This document shows positions 35,051 through 43,349 of a stretch of 64,000 nucleotides of DNA, piece by piece. The number at the start of each line of letters is the position of its first letter. Within the stretch, counting starts at the first letter, position 1. The stretch is from JABFRZ01 sp964631945 (GTDB taxonomy: Bacteria > Planctomycetota > UBA1135 > GCA-002686595): contig CAZWAY010000013.1 in the NCBI GenBank assembly GCA_964631945.1, forward strand, positions 1 through 64,000. The letters are read 5' to 3'. The notes under the pieces are model-generated. The model was not told the DNA's origin. It was given only the letters and a program-made list of their open reading frames with translations, and searched no databases. The position numbers and the translations under genes were made by a program.

Positions 35051-36249
35051 CAGCGGTCCGTCTCCCCCACCACGATGTCGGTCGAGCCGATGATGGCGAT
35101 CGTGTCGGCGATCAGCACGCCCGGCATGAGCTCCTCGAGCACCGCCAGGTTGGTGAACGAGGGCCCGCGCACGCGGCAGCGGATGGCCACCTTGCCGCCG
35201 TCGGAGACGACGTAGTGACCGAGTTCGCCGCGCGGGTTCTCGATGCCGAGGTAGGCCTCGCCCGTCGGCACGCGCAGGGTCTTGGGGATGTCGGCCATGA
35301 CCAGGCCGGGCTCGATCGCGCCCAGGCACCAGCGCACGATCTTGATCGACTCGATCATCTCCATCACGCGCACGTAGGAGCGGTCCCAGCAGTCGCCCAG
35401 CGTGCCGCGCTCGCCGCGGCCGAGCGGGATGGCGAAGCAGCCCGACTTCCAGATCTCGGCGTACAGCTCGTAGGGCATGTCCCGGCGCAGATCCCAGTCG
35501 ACGCCGCTGGCGCGCAGCATCGGCCCGGTCAACCCGAAGTCGAGCGCCATGGCGCGCGAGATCACGCCGATGTTGGCGGTGCGCTGCACGAAGATGTGGT
35601 TGACCATCAGGAGGTCGACGTACTCCTGCCACTTCTCCTCGAAGGTGTCGCAGAAGCGCTCGACCTCGGACAGCCAGCCCGGGGGCGCGTCGTTGAAGAC
35701 CCCGCCGATGCGGATGTAGCTGTAGGTCAGGCGCGCGCCGCAGATCTTCTCGAACAGCGCCATCATCCACTCGCGTTCCCGGAACATGTACAGGAACGGC
35801 GTGAACGCGCCGATGTCGAGGCCATAGGTCCCGAACGCGATCAGGTGCGAGCCGATGCGATTCAGCTCGGCGCAGATCGTGCGGATCATCAGCGCGCGGC
35901 GCGGGATCTCGATGCCCATGAGCTTCTCGACCGCCATCGAGTAGCCCAGGTTGTTGTTCATCGCCGCCAGGTAGTCGTAGCGGTCGGTGTACGGCAGGTA
36001 CTGCAGCCACTCGACGTTCTCGCCGATCTTCTCGGCGCAGCGGTGCAGGTAGCCGAGGTGCGGCTGGGCCCCGGTGCAGATCTCGCCGTCGGCGCGCACC
36101 AGGATGCGCATCACGCCGTGCGTGGCCGGGTGCTGCGGCCCCATGTTGACCTCGAGGTCCTGGGTGCGCACGTCGAGCATGAACTCGCGCTCGTTCGGCG
36201 CGCCGGAGCGCGGGCTCGCTTGGGCCTCGCCGGTCTGGGTTACCGCCAT
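35050..36249 (-). CDS. nuoD: NADH-quinone oxidoreductase subunit D
   Basis: A 399-residue 49-kDa-type subunit at the quinone-binding site. Blocks include NMGPQHPATHGVMRILV with the quinone-site histidine, HLGYLHRCAEKIGE, LPYTDRYDYLAAMNNN with the quinone-site tyrosine, and the C-terminal RGPSFTNLAVLEELMPG. The C-terminal IGSTDIVVGETDR is close to other NuoD proteins. The first 20 residues (MAVTQTGEAQASPRSGAPNE) are a variable lead. It is separate from NuoC here, not fused. Two bases separate it from the nuoC stop (36252). Confidence 0.95.
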   Translation of the reverse strand: MAVTQTGEAQASPRSGAPNEREFMLDVRTQDLEVNMGPQHPATHGVMRILVRADGEICTGAQPHLGYLHRCAEKIGENVEWLQYLPYTDRYDYLAAMNNNLGYSMAVEKLMGIEIPRRALMIRTICAELNRIGSHLIAFGTYGLDIGAFTPFLYMFREREWMMALFEKICGARLTYSYIRIGGVFNDAPPGWLSEVERFCDTFEEKWQEYVDLLMVNHIFVQRTANIGVISRAMALDFGLTGPMLRASGVDWDLRRDMPYELYAEIWKSGCFAIPLGRGERGTLGDCWDRSYVRVMEMIESIKIVRWCLGAIEPGLVMADIPKTLRVPTGEAYLGIENPRGELGHYVVSDGGKVAIRCRVRGPSFTNLAVLEELMPGVLIADTIAIIGSTDIVVGETDR

Positions 36250-36251
36250 GG

Positions 36252-36770
36252 CTACTTGCAGGAGATCCCGTGGTACTCGTCGGGGAAGACGTAGTCCTTG
36301 CGCAGCGGGTGGCCGATCCAGTCCTCGGGCAAGAGGATGTGGCGCGGATCGGGATGGCCGGCGAAGGTGATCCCGAACATCTCGGCGCACTCGCGCTCGT
36401 GCCACTGGGCGGCGCGGTAGACGGGCGTGCTGGAGGGCAGCGTCGGGCTCGCCTTGGCGAGCGTGCACTTCACCTCCAGCCGGTGGCGGTGGGCCAGGGA
36501 CAAGAGGTGCACGACGACCCACAGGTTGGGATCGTCCTTGGAGGGATCCACCGCCGACAGGTCCACCAGGAGCTCGAAGGCGAGGCGCACATCGTCGCGA
36601 CAGACCTCGAGGAAGGCGGGCAGCTGTGCCGAAGCGACCCACACGAAGGGATCGCCGGCGCGACCCTTGTCCTTCTTGTCGGCCGGATTCGGCGCGCGCG
36701 GCACGTCCGAGCCCAGCAGGCCCGGCGCGTCGACGGCTTGCAGCCGGTCGTGGATCCCGCGGAAGTCCAT
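36252..36770 (-). CDS. nuoC: NADH-quinone oxidoreductase subunit C
   Basis: A 172-residue 30-kDa-type subunit of the peripheral arm. The C-terminal family signature HERECAEMFGITFAGHPDPR and LLPEDWIGHPLRKDY is clear. A low-complexity charged segment (ADKKDKGRAGD, residues 29-39) precedes the core. Start ATG at 36770 overlaps the nuoB stop by one base (TGATG). Normal length for NuoC. Confidence 0.93.
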   Translation of the reverse strand: MDFRGIHDRLQAVDAPGLLGSDVPRAPNPADKKDKGRAGDPFVWVASAQLPAFLEVCRDDVRLAFELLVDLSAVDPSKDDPNLWVVVHLLSLAHRHRLEVKCTLAKASPTLPSSTPVYRAAQWHERECAEMFGITFAGHPDPRHILLPEDWIGHPLRKDYVFPDEYHGISCK

Positions 36771-37269
36771 CAGGCGGTGCGTGCCGGGCGGCGGATGACG
36801 GACGACTGCTGGATCTTCTCTTGCAGCTTCATGAGACCCTCGAGCAAGGCCTCGGGCCGCGGCGGACAGCCGGCCACGTAGACGTCCACGGGCACCACGC
36901 GGTCGACGCCCTTCACGACCGTGTAGCCGTACTTGTAGTACGGCCCGCCGCCGGTCGCGCACGCGCCCATCGCGATCACGTACTTGGGCGAGGGCATCTG
37001 GTCGAAGAGGCGCTTGATGCGCTCGGCCATCTTGAAGTTCACGGTACCTGCCACGATCATCAGGTCGGCCTGACGGGGCGAGGCCCGGAAGGCGCCGGCG
37101 CCGAAGCGGTCGATGTCGTGGTGCGCGCAGCCCACCGCCATCATCTCGATCGCACAGCAAGCCAGGCCGAACGTCATCGGCCAGATGCTGGAGAGCCGGC
37201 ACCAGTTCAGGAGCCAGTCCACCTTGGTGGTCAGCACGTTCTCTTCGAACTGTCGCTCGAGCAGTCCCA

Positions 37270-37270
<1 letters not shown>
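36770..37270 (-). CDS. nuoB: NADH-quinone oxidoreductase subunit B
   Basis: A 166-residue PSST-type subunit carrying the terminal [4Fe-4S] cluster N2, from which electrons pass to quinone. Cluster cysteines are seen in FGLACCAIEMM (two adjacent Cys), in AMGACATGGGPY and in VAGCPPRPEALLEGL. Interface motifs SPRQADLMIVAGTV are typical. Start ATG at 37270 overlaps the nuoA stop (TGATG). Full length. Confidence 0.96.
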
Positions 37271-37803
<533 letters not shown>

Positions 37804-37944
37804 CCGGTCCAGAGGGGCTGGGCGGGAGGATTTCAGCGCCTGGGACGGCGCGAGGGAAGGTGGAGACTCCCGGGCTCGCGGAGTCGGACGGGCGAACCCG
37901 GAACGCACCGGGCGGCAACAGGGGGCGGCTAGGATACCGGCCCG
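37804..37944. promoter_or_regulatory. Divergent promoter region between nuoA and a small membrane gene
   Basis: A short palindrome-like GCTAGGATACC spans 37929-37939. On the plus strand it offers TAGGAT (37930-37935) 9 bases before the GTG at 37945. On the minus strand it offers TATCCT (37931-37936), about 127 bases before nuoA. The two -10-like boxes overlap almost completely, so RNA polymerase may occupy only one direction at a time. Confidence 0.45.
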
Positions 37945-38214
37945 GTGCGCGAATCCCACCGTCGTCCGCCACCGGAGCCGGGGCCGAGCGGTCCTGGAGC
38001 CATGAGCGGGCGAGGACTCGTGCGGACGGCGTGTCTGGCCGCGCTGGTGACGGCGGGCCTGGTCCTCTGGACCCGGATCAAGGCCCCGGAGGCGGCCGAG
38101 GGGTTGCCGCTGCGCTGGGCGCGGTCGGCCAGCGCTCACCCGCTGCGGACGGGCATCGCGCTGATGCTCCTCCTTTGGGCTGGATCCCCCGGGCGCCGGT
38201 TCGGGGAGCGCTAG
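37945..38214 (+). CDS. Small membrane protein of unknown function
   Basis: An 89-residue protein with a Pro/Arg-rich start (SHRRPPPEPGPSGPGA), one clear hydrophobic segment (LVRTACLAALVTAGLVLW, about 26-43), and a second (TGIALMLLLWAG, about 69-80). GTG start at 37945, 9 bases after a TAGGAT box. An internal ATG at 38002 (MSGRGLV) would give a 70-residue protein beginning at the membrane helix and is a fair alternative. Divergent from nuoA. No family recognised. Confidence 0.5.
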   Translation: MRESHRRPPPEPGPSGPGAMSGRGLVRTACLAALVTAGLVLWTRIKAPEAAEGLPLRWARSASAHPLRTGIALMLLLWAGSPGRRFGER

Positions 38215-38373
38215 AAGACGCACAGAACGTGCCGATCTGCCCGCCCGCGCCTCGTGAACGGGGTCGTCAGGCGCTAGGATGGGGGCCTTATCATGCGGCC
38301 TGGGATTCGCTAGTCCCGCGCCCTTTGGAACCGGCCAACCTCCGGTCTGGTCCACCTACCCCCCGCTCGACTC

Positions 38374-39087
38374 ATGATCGCACGGCTCCAGGAGGAGATC
38401 GTCCTCGGTCCGATCGACTATCCGCGCCTCGGAAAGGCCATCGTCGTCCGCCCCACGGTCGAAACCATGCGGGTCGGCCGCTTTCCGACCCAGGCCCTCG
38501 TGGTCACGGCCGTGGCGCGCAAGCTGATCGAGCTCGTGCGGGCCGCGGACAAGATCCAGGCCCTGATGGTCGAGGGCGGGAACGAGAGCCCGACGAAGCA
38601 CCCCGAGTTCCACCAGATTTGCGAGAACGTCCGGCAGCTCCTCGACAAGCACTTCCCGAAGGCCTTGATGTGCCTGGTGACGGACGCCACGCCGCTCGAT
38701 TCGCCCAACCTGCGTCACGCCCTGACCTTCTTCGATCAGACGATCCTGCGGCTCGATGCCGGCACCCAGAAGACCTGGGCCGCGCTCACCGGCTCCAACC
38801 CGAAGCAGTTCAAGGACGTGGTCGAGAGTCTGGGCCGCCTGGGAGCGGAGCGCGTGATCGTGCAGACGCGCTTCGTGCGCGGTGAGGTCGACAACAGCAA
38901 CGAGAACGAGGTCAAGGCCTGGATCCGGCACCTGACCGAGATCCGTCCGGTGGGTGTGCACATCACCACCCCGGCCAAGGCCAAGGGCAAGCGCGAGATC
39001 CCCGTCACGAAGAGCCGGATGACCCAGATCGCCGAGCTGGTGACGACCAAGACCGGCATCCCCGTCCAGGTCCTGGGCGCCAGCTGA
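38374..39087 (+). CDS. Radical-SAM-like protein (COG0731 type) lacking the CxxxCxxC cluster motif
   Basis: A 237-residue protein that follows the layout of COG0731-type radical SAM enzymes but without cluster cysteines. VLGPIDYPRLGKAIVVRP corresponds to the N-terminal GPVPSRRLGxSLG region; in known members a C-x3-C-x2-C follows, while here the stretch reads TVETMRVGRFPTQAL. The later landmarks are kept: GGNESPTKHPEF matches the GEPTLHPEF block, then TDATPLDSPNLRHAL, ILRLDAGTQKTW, FVRGEVDNSN and HITTPAKA. Only two cysteines remain (near residues 89 and 111) and neither fits a 4Fe-4S site. It is probably a non-catalytic paralog or a member that lost the cluster. It is followed after 7 bases by the ABC ATPase gene, so possibly co-transcribed. 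The start puts the GPI motif near residue 12, as in the family. Confidence 0.65.
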   Translation: MIARLQEEIVLGPIDYPRLGKAIVVRPTVETMRVGRFPTQALVVTAVARKLIELVRAADKIQALMVEGGNESPTKHPEFHQICENVRQLLDKHFPKALMCLVTDATPLDSPNLRHALTFFDQTILRLDAGTQKTWAALTGSNPKQFKDVVESLGRLGAERVIVQTRFVRGEVDNSNENEVKAWIRHLTEIRPVGVHITTPAKAKGKREIPVTKSRMTQIAELVTTKTGIPVQVLGAS

Positions 39088-39094
39088 TCGGCCC

Positions 39095-39868
39095 GTGGCG
39101 GCGGCCGCCCTCGCCCGCTTCACGAGCGTCTCGAGGCGCTTCGGCGCACGCCTGGCCCTGGACGAGGTCTCGTTCGAGATCCGCGCCGGCGAGGTCCTCG
39201 CTCTGCTCGGCACGAACGGCGCCGGGAAGACCACCGCCCTACGCCTCCTGTGCGGCCTGATCCCGCCCGATCAGGGCCGGCTGGAGATCGCCGGCCATGA
39301 CGTCCAGGGGCAGCCGCTGCTCGCACGCAAGAGCCTCGGATACGTCCCAGATGGAGCCCCGCTGTACTCCAATCTGACCCCCTTCGAGCACCTGCAGCTC
39401 GTGGGTCGCCTGCACGGGCTGGCGGAAGCGGAGATCGCGCGCGAGTCCGAGCGCCTCCTGGGCGGCCTCGAGCTCCTCGAGCGCCAGAGGGACCTGGTGG
39501 GATCCTTCTCGCGCGGCATGCGCCAGAAGGTGGCCATCGCCTGCGCCCTGATCCATCGCCCGGCCCTGCTGGTACTCGACGAGCCGCTGACCGGGCTCGA
39601 CACCTCGACGGCGCGCGTGATCCAGGCCCTGATGAGGGGCTGGGCCGACCGCGGAGGGGCCGTCTTGGTGACCTCGCACCTGCTGGAGGTTGTGGAACGG
39701 GTCTCGGACCGCCTGGCGATCCTGGCGCGGGGCCGACTGCTGGCGCTCGGGACCTTCGAAGAGCTGCGGGCGCAGGCCGGCGGAGGCAGCACCCTGGACG
39801 AGGTCTTCCGGAGCCTGACTCGGACCGAGGATCCCGAGCGCGTCGTCGAACGGATCCTGGGGAGCTAG
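39095..39868 (+). CDS. ABC transporter ATP-binding protein (paralog 2, exporter type)
   Basis: A 257-residue nucleotide-binding subunit. Walker A is GTNGAGKTT (near residue 39), signature FSRGMRQKVAI (SRGM variant), Walker B LLVLDEPLTGLD, switch His in VTSHLLEVVERV. C-terminal STLDEVFRSLTRTEDP is similar to the ATPase at 23029-23817 (SLEQIFAGLT). GTG start at 39095, 7 bases after the radical-SAM-like gene. The related permease gene lies 3.5 kb away (43350), after several intervening genes. Expected to drive export of an unknown substrate. Confidence 0.9.
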   Translation: MAAAALARFTSVSRRFGARLALDEVSFEIRAGEVLALLGTNGAGKTTALRLLCGLIPPDQGRLEIAGHDVQGQPLLARKSLGYVPDGAPLYSNLTPFEHLQLVGRLHGLAEAEIARESERLLGGLELLERQRDLVGSFSRGMRQKVAIACALIHRPALLVLDEPLTGLDTSTARVIQALMRGWADRGGAVLVTSHLLEVVERVSDRLAILARGRLLALGTFEELRAQAGGGSTLDEVFRSLTRTEDPERVVERILGS

Positions 39869-39882
39869 GCCCGCCTCGAGGG

Positions 39883-40326
39883 CTATCCGCCGGCCTTGGC
39901 GCGGATGGGTACCTTGGCGCCCTGATCATCGACGGCCACCATGGTGACCTCGGCCTCCGTGACGAAGACCTCTCGGCCCGTGGAGAAGCGCGCCTCGGCC
40001 CAGACCCGTACTTTCACCCGGACCGAGGTCTTCCCGATGTGGATCGTCTCGGTGAAGAAGGACACGCAGTCGCCCACGTGAACGGGCGCGCGGAACACGA
40101 CTCCGTCCATGGCCACGGTCACCAACCGGCCGGCGTGGTGCCGGTGGGCCTCGACCGCGGCCGCAAGGTCGATCTCGGACAGGATCACCCCGCCGAAGAT
40201 CGTGCCGAAGGCGTTGGTGTCGCGCGGCATCATGACGCGTCGGATCGAGGGGATCTGGACCCGCGGGAAGGTCGGCTCCGGTTCGCCAGCGGCGGGTGGG
40301 CGGGACGTGGGGGGAGGTCGGGTCAT
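39883..40326 (-). CDS. Acyl-CoA thioesterase (hotdog fold)
   Basis: A 147-residue hotdog-fold hydrolase of the YciA/BACH type that splits acyl-CoA to free acid and CoA. Features are MMPRDTNAFGTIFGGVILSE, with the Asn and Gly-Gly motif and the acidic residue of the active site, AAAVEAHRHHAGRLVTVAMD, and FTETIHIGKTSVRVKVRVWAE. N-terminal 25 residues are Pro-rich and variable (RPPPTSRPPAAGEPEP). ATG at 40326 overlaps the upstream hydrolase stop (ATGA), so it is coupled to that gene. It may support the acyl-CoA pathway with FadE in this genome, but the link is inferred. Confidence 0.85.
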   Translation of the reverse strand: MTRPPPTSRPPAAGEPEPTFPRVQIPSIRRVMMPRDTNAFGTIFGGVILSEIDLAAAVEAHRHHAGRLVTVAMDGVVFRAPVHVGDCVSFFTETIHIGKTSVRVKVRVWAEARFSTGREVFVTEAEVTMVAVDDQGAKVPIRAKAGG

Positions 40327-40952
40327 GTCGCGAGCGGCTGCAGAGCGGCGCGAGCGTAACGGAGCACGGCCTGCTCCACGAGGGGCGTGCGCCCCCGGAA
40401 GAAGTGGTCCGCGCCGGGGATCTCGACCAGCTCGAGCTGTGGCGGGAGGCGCGCGAGTTTCGCGCGCAGGTCGGTGGCCGAACCGAAGGCGTCCCGCTCC
40501 CCCATCACGATCAGCCCGGGCGGCTGCAGGTGCGTCAGGAAGCCGGGGTCGTAGAGCGCGGCCGGGAAGGCGATCAGGACCAGGCGCTCGACGCTCCCGC
40601 TGCGCTGCGCGAGCTCACCCACGACGCGCGAGCCGAAGGAGTAGCCCGCCGCCCACAGCGGCATGCCCGGGTGGCGAGTCTGGAGCGCGACCGCGGCCGC
40701 CGCCGCGTCCTCGACCTCCTGCGCGCCGTCGTGGACCCCCTCGGAGCCTTCGACCCCCCGGAAGTTGAAGCGCAGGGTGACCAGGCCGGCGGCTCGCAGG
40801 GCGCGCGCGACCCGCACCACGATCGCATTGCGCAGCGAGCCCTGATGGAGCGGGTGCGGGTGACAGACGACGGCCAGCGCGCGCGGAGTTCCCGAGGGTT
40901 CTTCCAGCTCGCCCACCAGCCTTCCGACGGGACCGACGACGTCGAAGCGCAC
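40323..40952 (-). CDS. Alpha/beta hydrolase (COG2945-like)
   Basis: A 209-residue alpha/beta hydrolase. The N-terminal VVCHPHPLHQGSL motif and oxyanion region are typical of COG2945. The nucleophile elbow is AAGYSFGSRV, the acid is GERDAFGS and the catalytic His is in PGADHFFRG. The best start is GTG at 40952 (VRFDVVGPVG): a TAGAGT box lies exactly 7 bases upstream and the following residues match the family start; the longer ATG at 40985 would lie upstream of that box. Natural substrate unknown. First gene of the hydrolase-thioesterase pair. Confidence 0.8.
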   Translation of the reverse strand: MRFDVVGPVGRLVGELEEPSGTPRALAVVCHPHPLHQGSLRNAIVVRVARALRAAGLVTLRFNFRGVEGSEGVHDGAQEVEDAAAAAVALQTRHPGMPLWAAGYSFGSRVVGELAQRSGSVERLVLIAFPAALYDPGFLTHLQPPGLIVMGERDAFGSATDLRAKLARLPPQLELVEIPGADHFFRGRTPLVEQAVLRYARAALQPLAT

Positions 40953-40959
40953 GCCGGGC

Positions 40960-40965
40960 ACTCTA
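40960..40965 (-). promoter_or_regulatory. -10-like box TAGAGT for hydrolase-thioesterase pair
   Basis: On the minus strand this reads TAGAGT, 7 bases before a GTG at 40952 and after an ATG at 40985. Its position argues for the GTG as the start codon. Confidence 0.4.
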
Positions 40966-41018
40966 GCAGCGGCTCCGGCGTCCAAGGATGCCGGTGGGAC
41001 AGGCCAGCCCAGTACAGG

Positions 41019-42263
41019 TCAGTACAGGACCGTGAAGCCGCGCGCCTTGTTCGCGAAGGCGACCGGGAAGCTCGCGCCGGCGGTCTCCGGGGCTCGGCCC
41101 CAGTCCACCGCGAGCAGGCCCTCCGCGGACCAAACCTGCCAGGCCACGACCGGAGGAGCATCGCGCTCGCCCTTCGGTTGCTCGAGCCAGACCAGGAAGA
41201 AGTCCGACCCCGAGGCCTGGAAAGAAGCCCGGGTGCGGCGTGAGAGCGCGTCCCCCTTCGGGGTCATGGGCACTCTCCCCCCGAGCCCCCTTTCTTCCGG
41301 ATCGATCCCGCTCCAGAAGACGCGCCCGAAGGTGTCCCAGCTCGCGAAGACATACGAGAACTTCGCGCCCGGCTTGGGCGTCCACTCCGGCGAGAGACTC
41401 GGCCTGGCGCGCGGGTCGATGTCCCGACGAGTCGCCAGCTCGACTACCCTGGAGATGAACTTCGGCCCTCCCTCGGCGCGCGAGAGCAAGCGCACTTCGG
41501 AGCCCCCGTGCCGCCCGGCCGTGACGTAGAGCACGAAGAGGGTGCCAAGCCGATCGATGCGTGCCGCGAGACCCGAGCCCTCGGCGACCCCATCCGGCTT
41601 CTGGTCGATCGTGACGGGGGCAGAGAAGCTCGCCCCCCCATCCTCGCTGACCCGCATCCAGACGCGCAGCCCGGGGGTCTCGCCGTCGACATCCGTGTCG
41701 ACGGCGGAGTAGAAGGCGTACACGCCGCCGCGCGCGTCGATCGCGATCGCCGTCGAGCGACAGAGACGCTCCGGAGAACCGAGGTCCTGGACGGGCTCCA
41801 GCCCGCCCTCGGCCCGCTCGCGCGTGTAGCACAGCTTGGGCTGCTCGTGGCCGGCGACCCACAGGACGTGCGCGCGACCATCGGGGCCGAGACCGAGGGA
41901 GCCAGAGTGTCCAGACGCCTGGCTCAACACGTCACCGGGCTCGGCGTTGACACGCACGCTGGGCTCGAAGGTCTTGGCCTCGTCCCGGGAGCGGGTCAGG
42001 AACAGGTCTCCGGCGGCCTCGTCACCCTTGAAGTAGAGGATGCTGAGCGCGTCGCCCGAGACCTCCACGCTCGGCTGGATCCCCCCCTCGGGAACGCGCA
42101 CGAAGCGCACGAAACCCTCGGGCAGCCTGACCGCCGGGGGCTTGAGCGCGGGCAATCCGACGCCCTCGCCTTGCGCCGGGGACTCACCCTGCGCGGTCAG
42201 CGCTCGCGCGGCGCAAATCAGGAGGAGGCCGGTCAGACCGGCCGGAAGCTGGAACGAATTCAT
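41019..42263 (-). CDS. Secreted sialidase-like/BNR-repeat protein
   Basis: A 414-residue protein with an N-terminal signal peptide (MNSFQLPAGLTGLLLICAARALTAQ region, cleavage near ALTAQG). Repeated beta-propeller-like segments follow: SRDEAKTFEPS, RVSEDGGASFSAP (a good Asp-box S-x-D-x-G-x-x-F), and VWLEQPKGERDAPP. The spacing of DGRAHVLW, DRLGTLFVLYV and others fits an exo-sialidase/neuraminidase-type six-bladed fold. Catalytic residues are not certain, so it may be a non-enzymatic sugar- or surface-binding protein. Exported location is likely. ATG at 42263; divergent from the thioredoxin-like gene. Confidence 0.65.
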   Translation of the reverse strand: MNSFQLPAGLTGLLLICAARALTAQGESPAQGEGVGLPALKPPAVRLPEGFVRFVRVPEGGIQPSVEVSGDALSILYFKGDEAAGDLFLTRSRDEAKTFEPSVRVNAEPGDVLSQASGHSGSLGLGPDGRAHVLWVAGHEQPKLCYTRERAEGGLEPVQDLGSPERLCRSTAIAIDARGGVYAFYSAVDTDVDGETPGLRVWMRVSEDGGASFSAPVTIDQKPDGVAEGSGLAARIDRLGTLFVLYVTAGRHGGSEVRLLSRAEGGPKFISRVVELATRRDIDPRARPSLSPEWTPKPGAKFSYVFASWDTFGRVFWSGIDPEERGLGGRVPMTPKGDALSRRTRASFQASGSDFFLVWLEQPKGERDAPPVVAWQVWSAEGLLAVDWGRAPETAGASFPVAFANKARGFTVLY

Positions 42264-42397
42264 GCTGTGCGTCTACGCCACGAACGGATGCGGGTGAGGA
42301 ACGCGCGCCAGGTTACCACCCCTGCCACCCTGCCCCGCCGGGACTCGCTCGCCCTGGGCAGGGCGACTGGAGGGTGCGACGGGGCGCTCGAGGGCCG

Positions 42398-42403
42398 TAT
42401 GCT
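42398..42403 (+). promoter_or_regulatory. -10-like box TATGCT for the thioredoxin/TPR gene
   Basis: TATGCT lies 29 bases before the ATG at 42433. Unlike other starts here, this ATG has a Shine-Dalgarno (GAGGA at 42420-42424, 8 bases before it). A GTG at 42409, 5 bases after the box, is too close to the expected transcription start. Confidence 0.45.
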
Positions 42404-42432
42404 CCCGGGTGAGCCGAAAGAGGAAGTCGCCC

Positions 42433-43335
42433 ATGAAGCCCGCACCCGAACCGAGCACGTCCGACGGAAAATCAGAGTGGATCGTCGATGCCAACGCCTC
42501 GAACTTCGAACAAGGCGTGCTGGCGCGCTCGCTCCAGGTGCCGGTGCTGCTCGACTTCTGGGCCACCTGGTGCGGCCCGTGCAAGACGCTCGGTCCCGAG
42601 CTCGAGAAGCGCGCCCGCGCGGGTCGCGGACGCTTCCTGCTGGCCAAGATCGACATCGATCGGAACCCCGAGCTGGCCCAGGCCTTCCGGGTGCAGGCCG
42701 TGCCCACGGTGCTCGCCATCGCGCAGGGCCGAATGGTGGACGGATTCCAGGGTGCCCTCCCCGGGCCCGAGCTGGATGCGTTCATCGATCGCGTCGCGCC
42801 CGGCGGAGCCACCCCCTCGCCTGCGAGCGTCGCCGTGGAGCGCGCGCGCCAGCTCGCCCAGGACGGACGCCCCGAACAAGCCATCGGTCACCTGCGCGAG
42901 CTCCTGCGCGACTCGCCCGAGCTGGCCGAGGCGCGCCTGGCCCTGGCCGAGATCCTGATCGACGCCAAGCGCCCGCAGGAAGCACGGCTCGTGCTGGACA
43001 AGCTGGAGGGTGACGCTGGCAGCGCCGAGAAGGTCGCGGCCCTGCGCGCCAAGCTGGAATTCGCGGCCGCGGCCGGCGACGTGGCCGAGCTGGAGGCCAA
43101 GCTGCGCGCGAGCCCGCAGGACCTTGGAGCCCGCATCCAGCTCGGGAAGGCGCTGGTGGCGGCCAAGGAATACGCGCGGGGGCTGGAGCACCTGCTCGAG
43201 GTCGTGCGCGCCGACGCGGGCGCGCGGCGCGACGAGGCGAAGAAGGCCATGCTCGAGGTCTTCGCCATGCTCGGCCTCGAGGACAAGATCGCGAACGACT
43301 ACCGCTTCAAGCTCTCGCTCGAGCTGTTCTCCTGA
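42433..43335 (+). CDS. Thioredoxin-domain/TPR co-chaperone (CnoX/YbbN-like)
   Basis: A 300-residue protein. The N-terminal thioredoxin fold has FWATWCGPCKTLG (CxxC with WCGPC), and cis-proline in AVPTVLAIAQG. The C-terminal half (about 145-300) is alpha-helical TPR-like (ERARQLAQDGRPEQAIGHLR and similar), as in CnoX/YbbN proteins that combine a chaperone holdase with redox protection of GroEL clients. No signal peptide, so cytosolic. Start at 42433 has the good Shine-Dalgarno GAGGA; an upstream GTG at 42409 is a less likely alternative. It is followed after 14 bases by the permease gene, but the reading frames are not overlapping. Confidence 0.85.
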   Translation: MKPAPEPSTSDGKSEWIVDANASNFEQGVLARSLQVPVLLDFWATWCGPCKTLGPELEKRARAGRGRFLLAKIDIDRNPELAQAFRVQAVPTVLAIAQGRMVDGFQGALPGPELDAFIDRVAPGGATPSPASVAVERARQLAQDGRPEQAIGHLRELLRDSPELAEARLALAEILIDAKRPQEARLVLDKLEGDAGSAEKVAALRAKLEFAAAAGDVAELEAKLRASPQDLGARIQLGKALVAAKEYARGLEHLLEVVRADAGARRDEAKKAMLEVFAMLGLEDKIANDYRFKLSLELFS

Positions 43336-43349
43336 TCCGCACGACGGCC

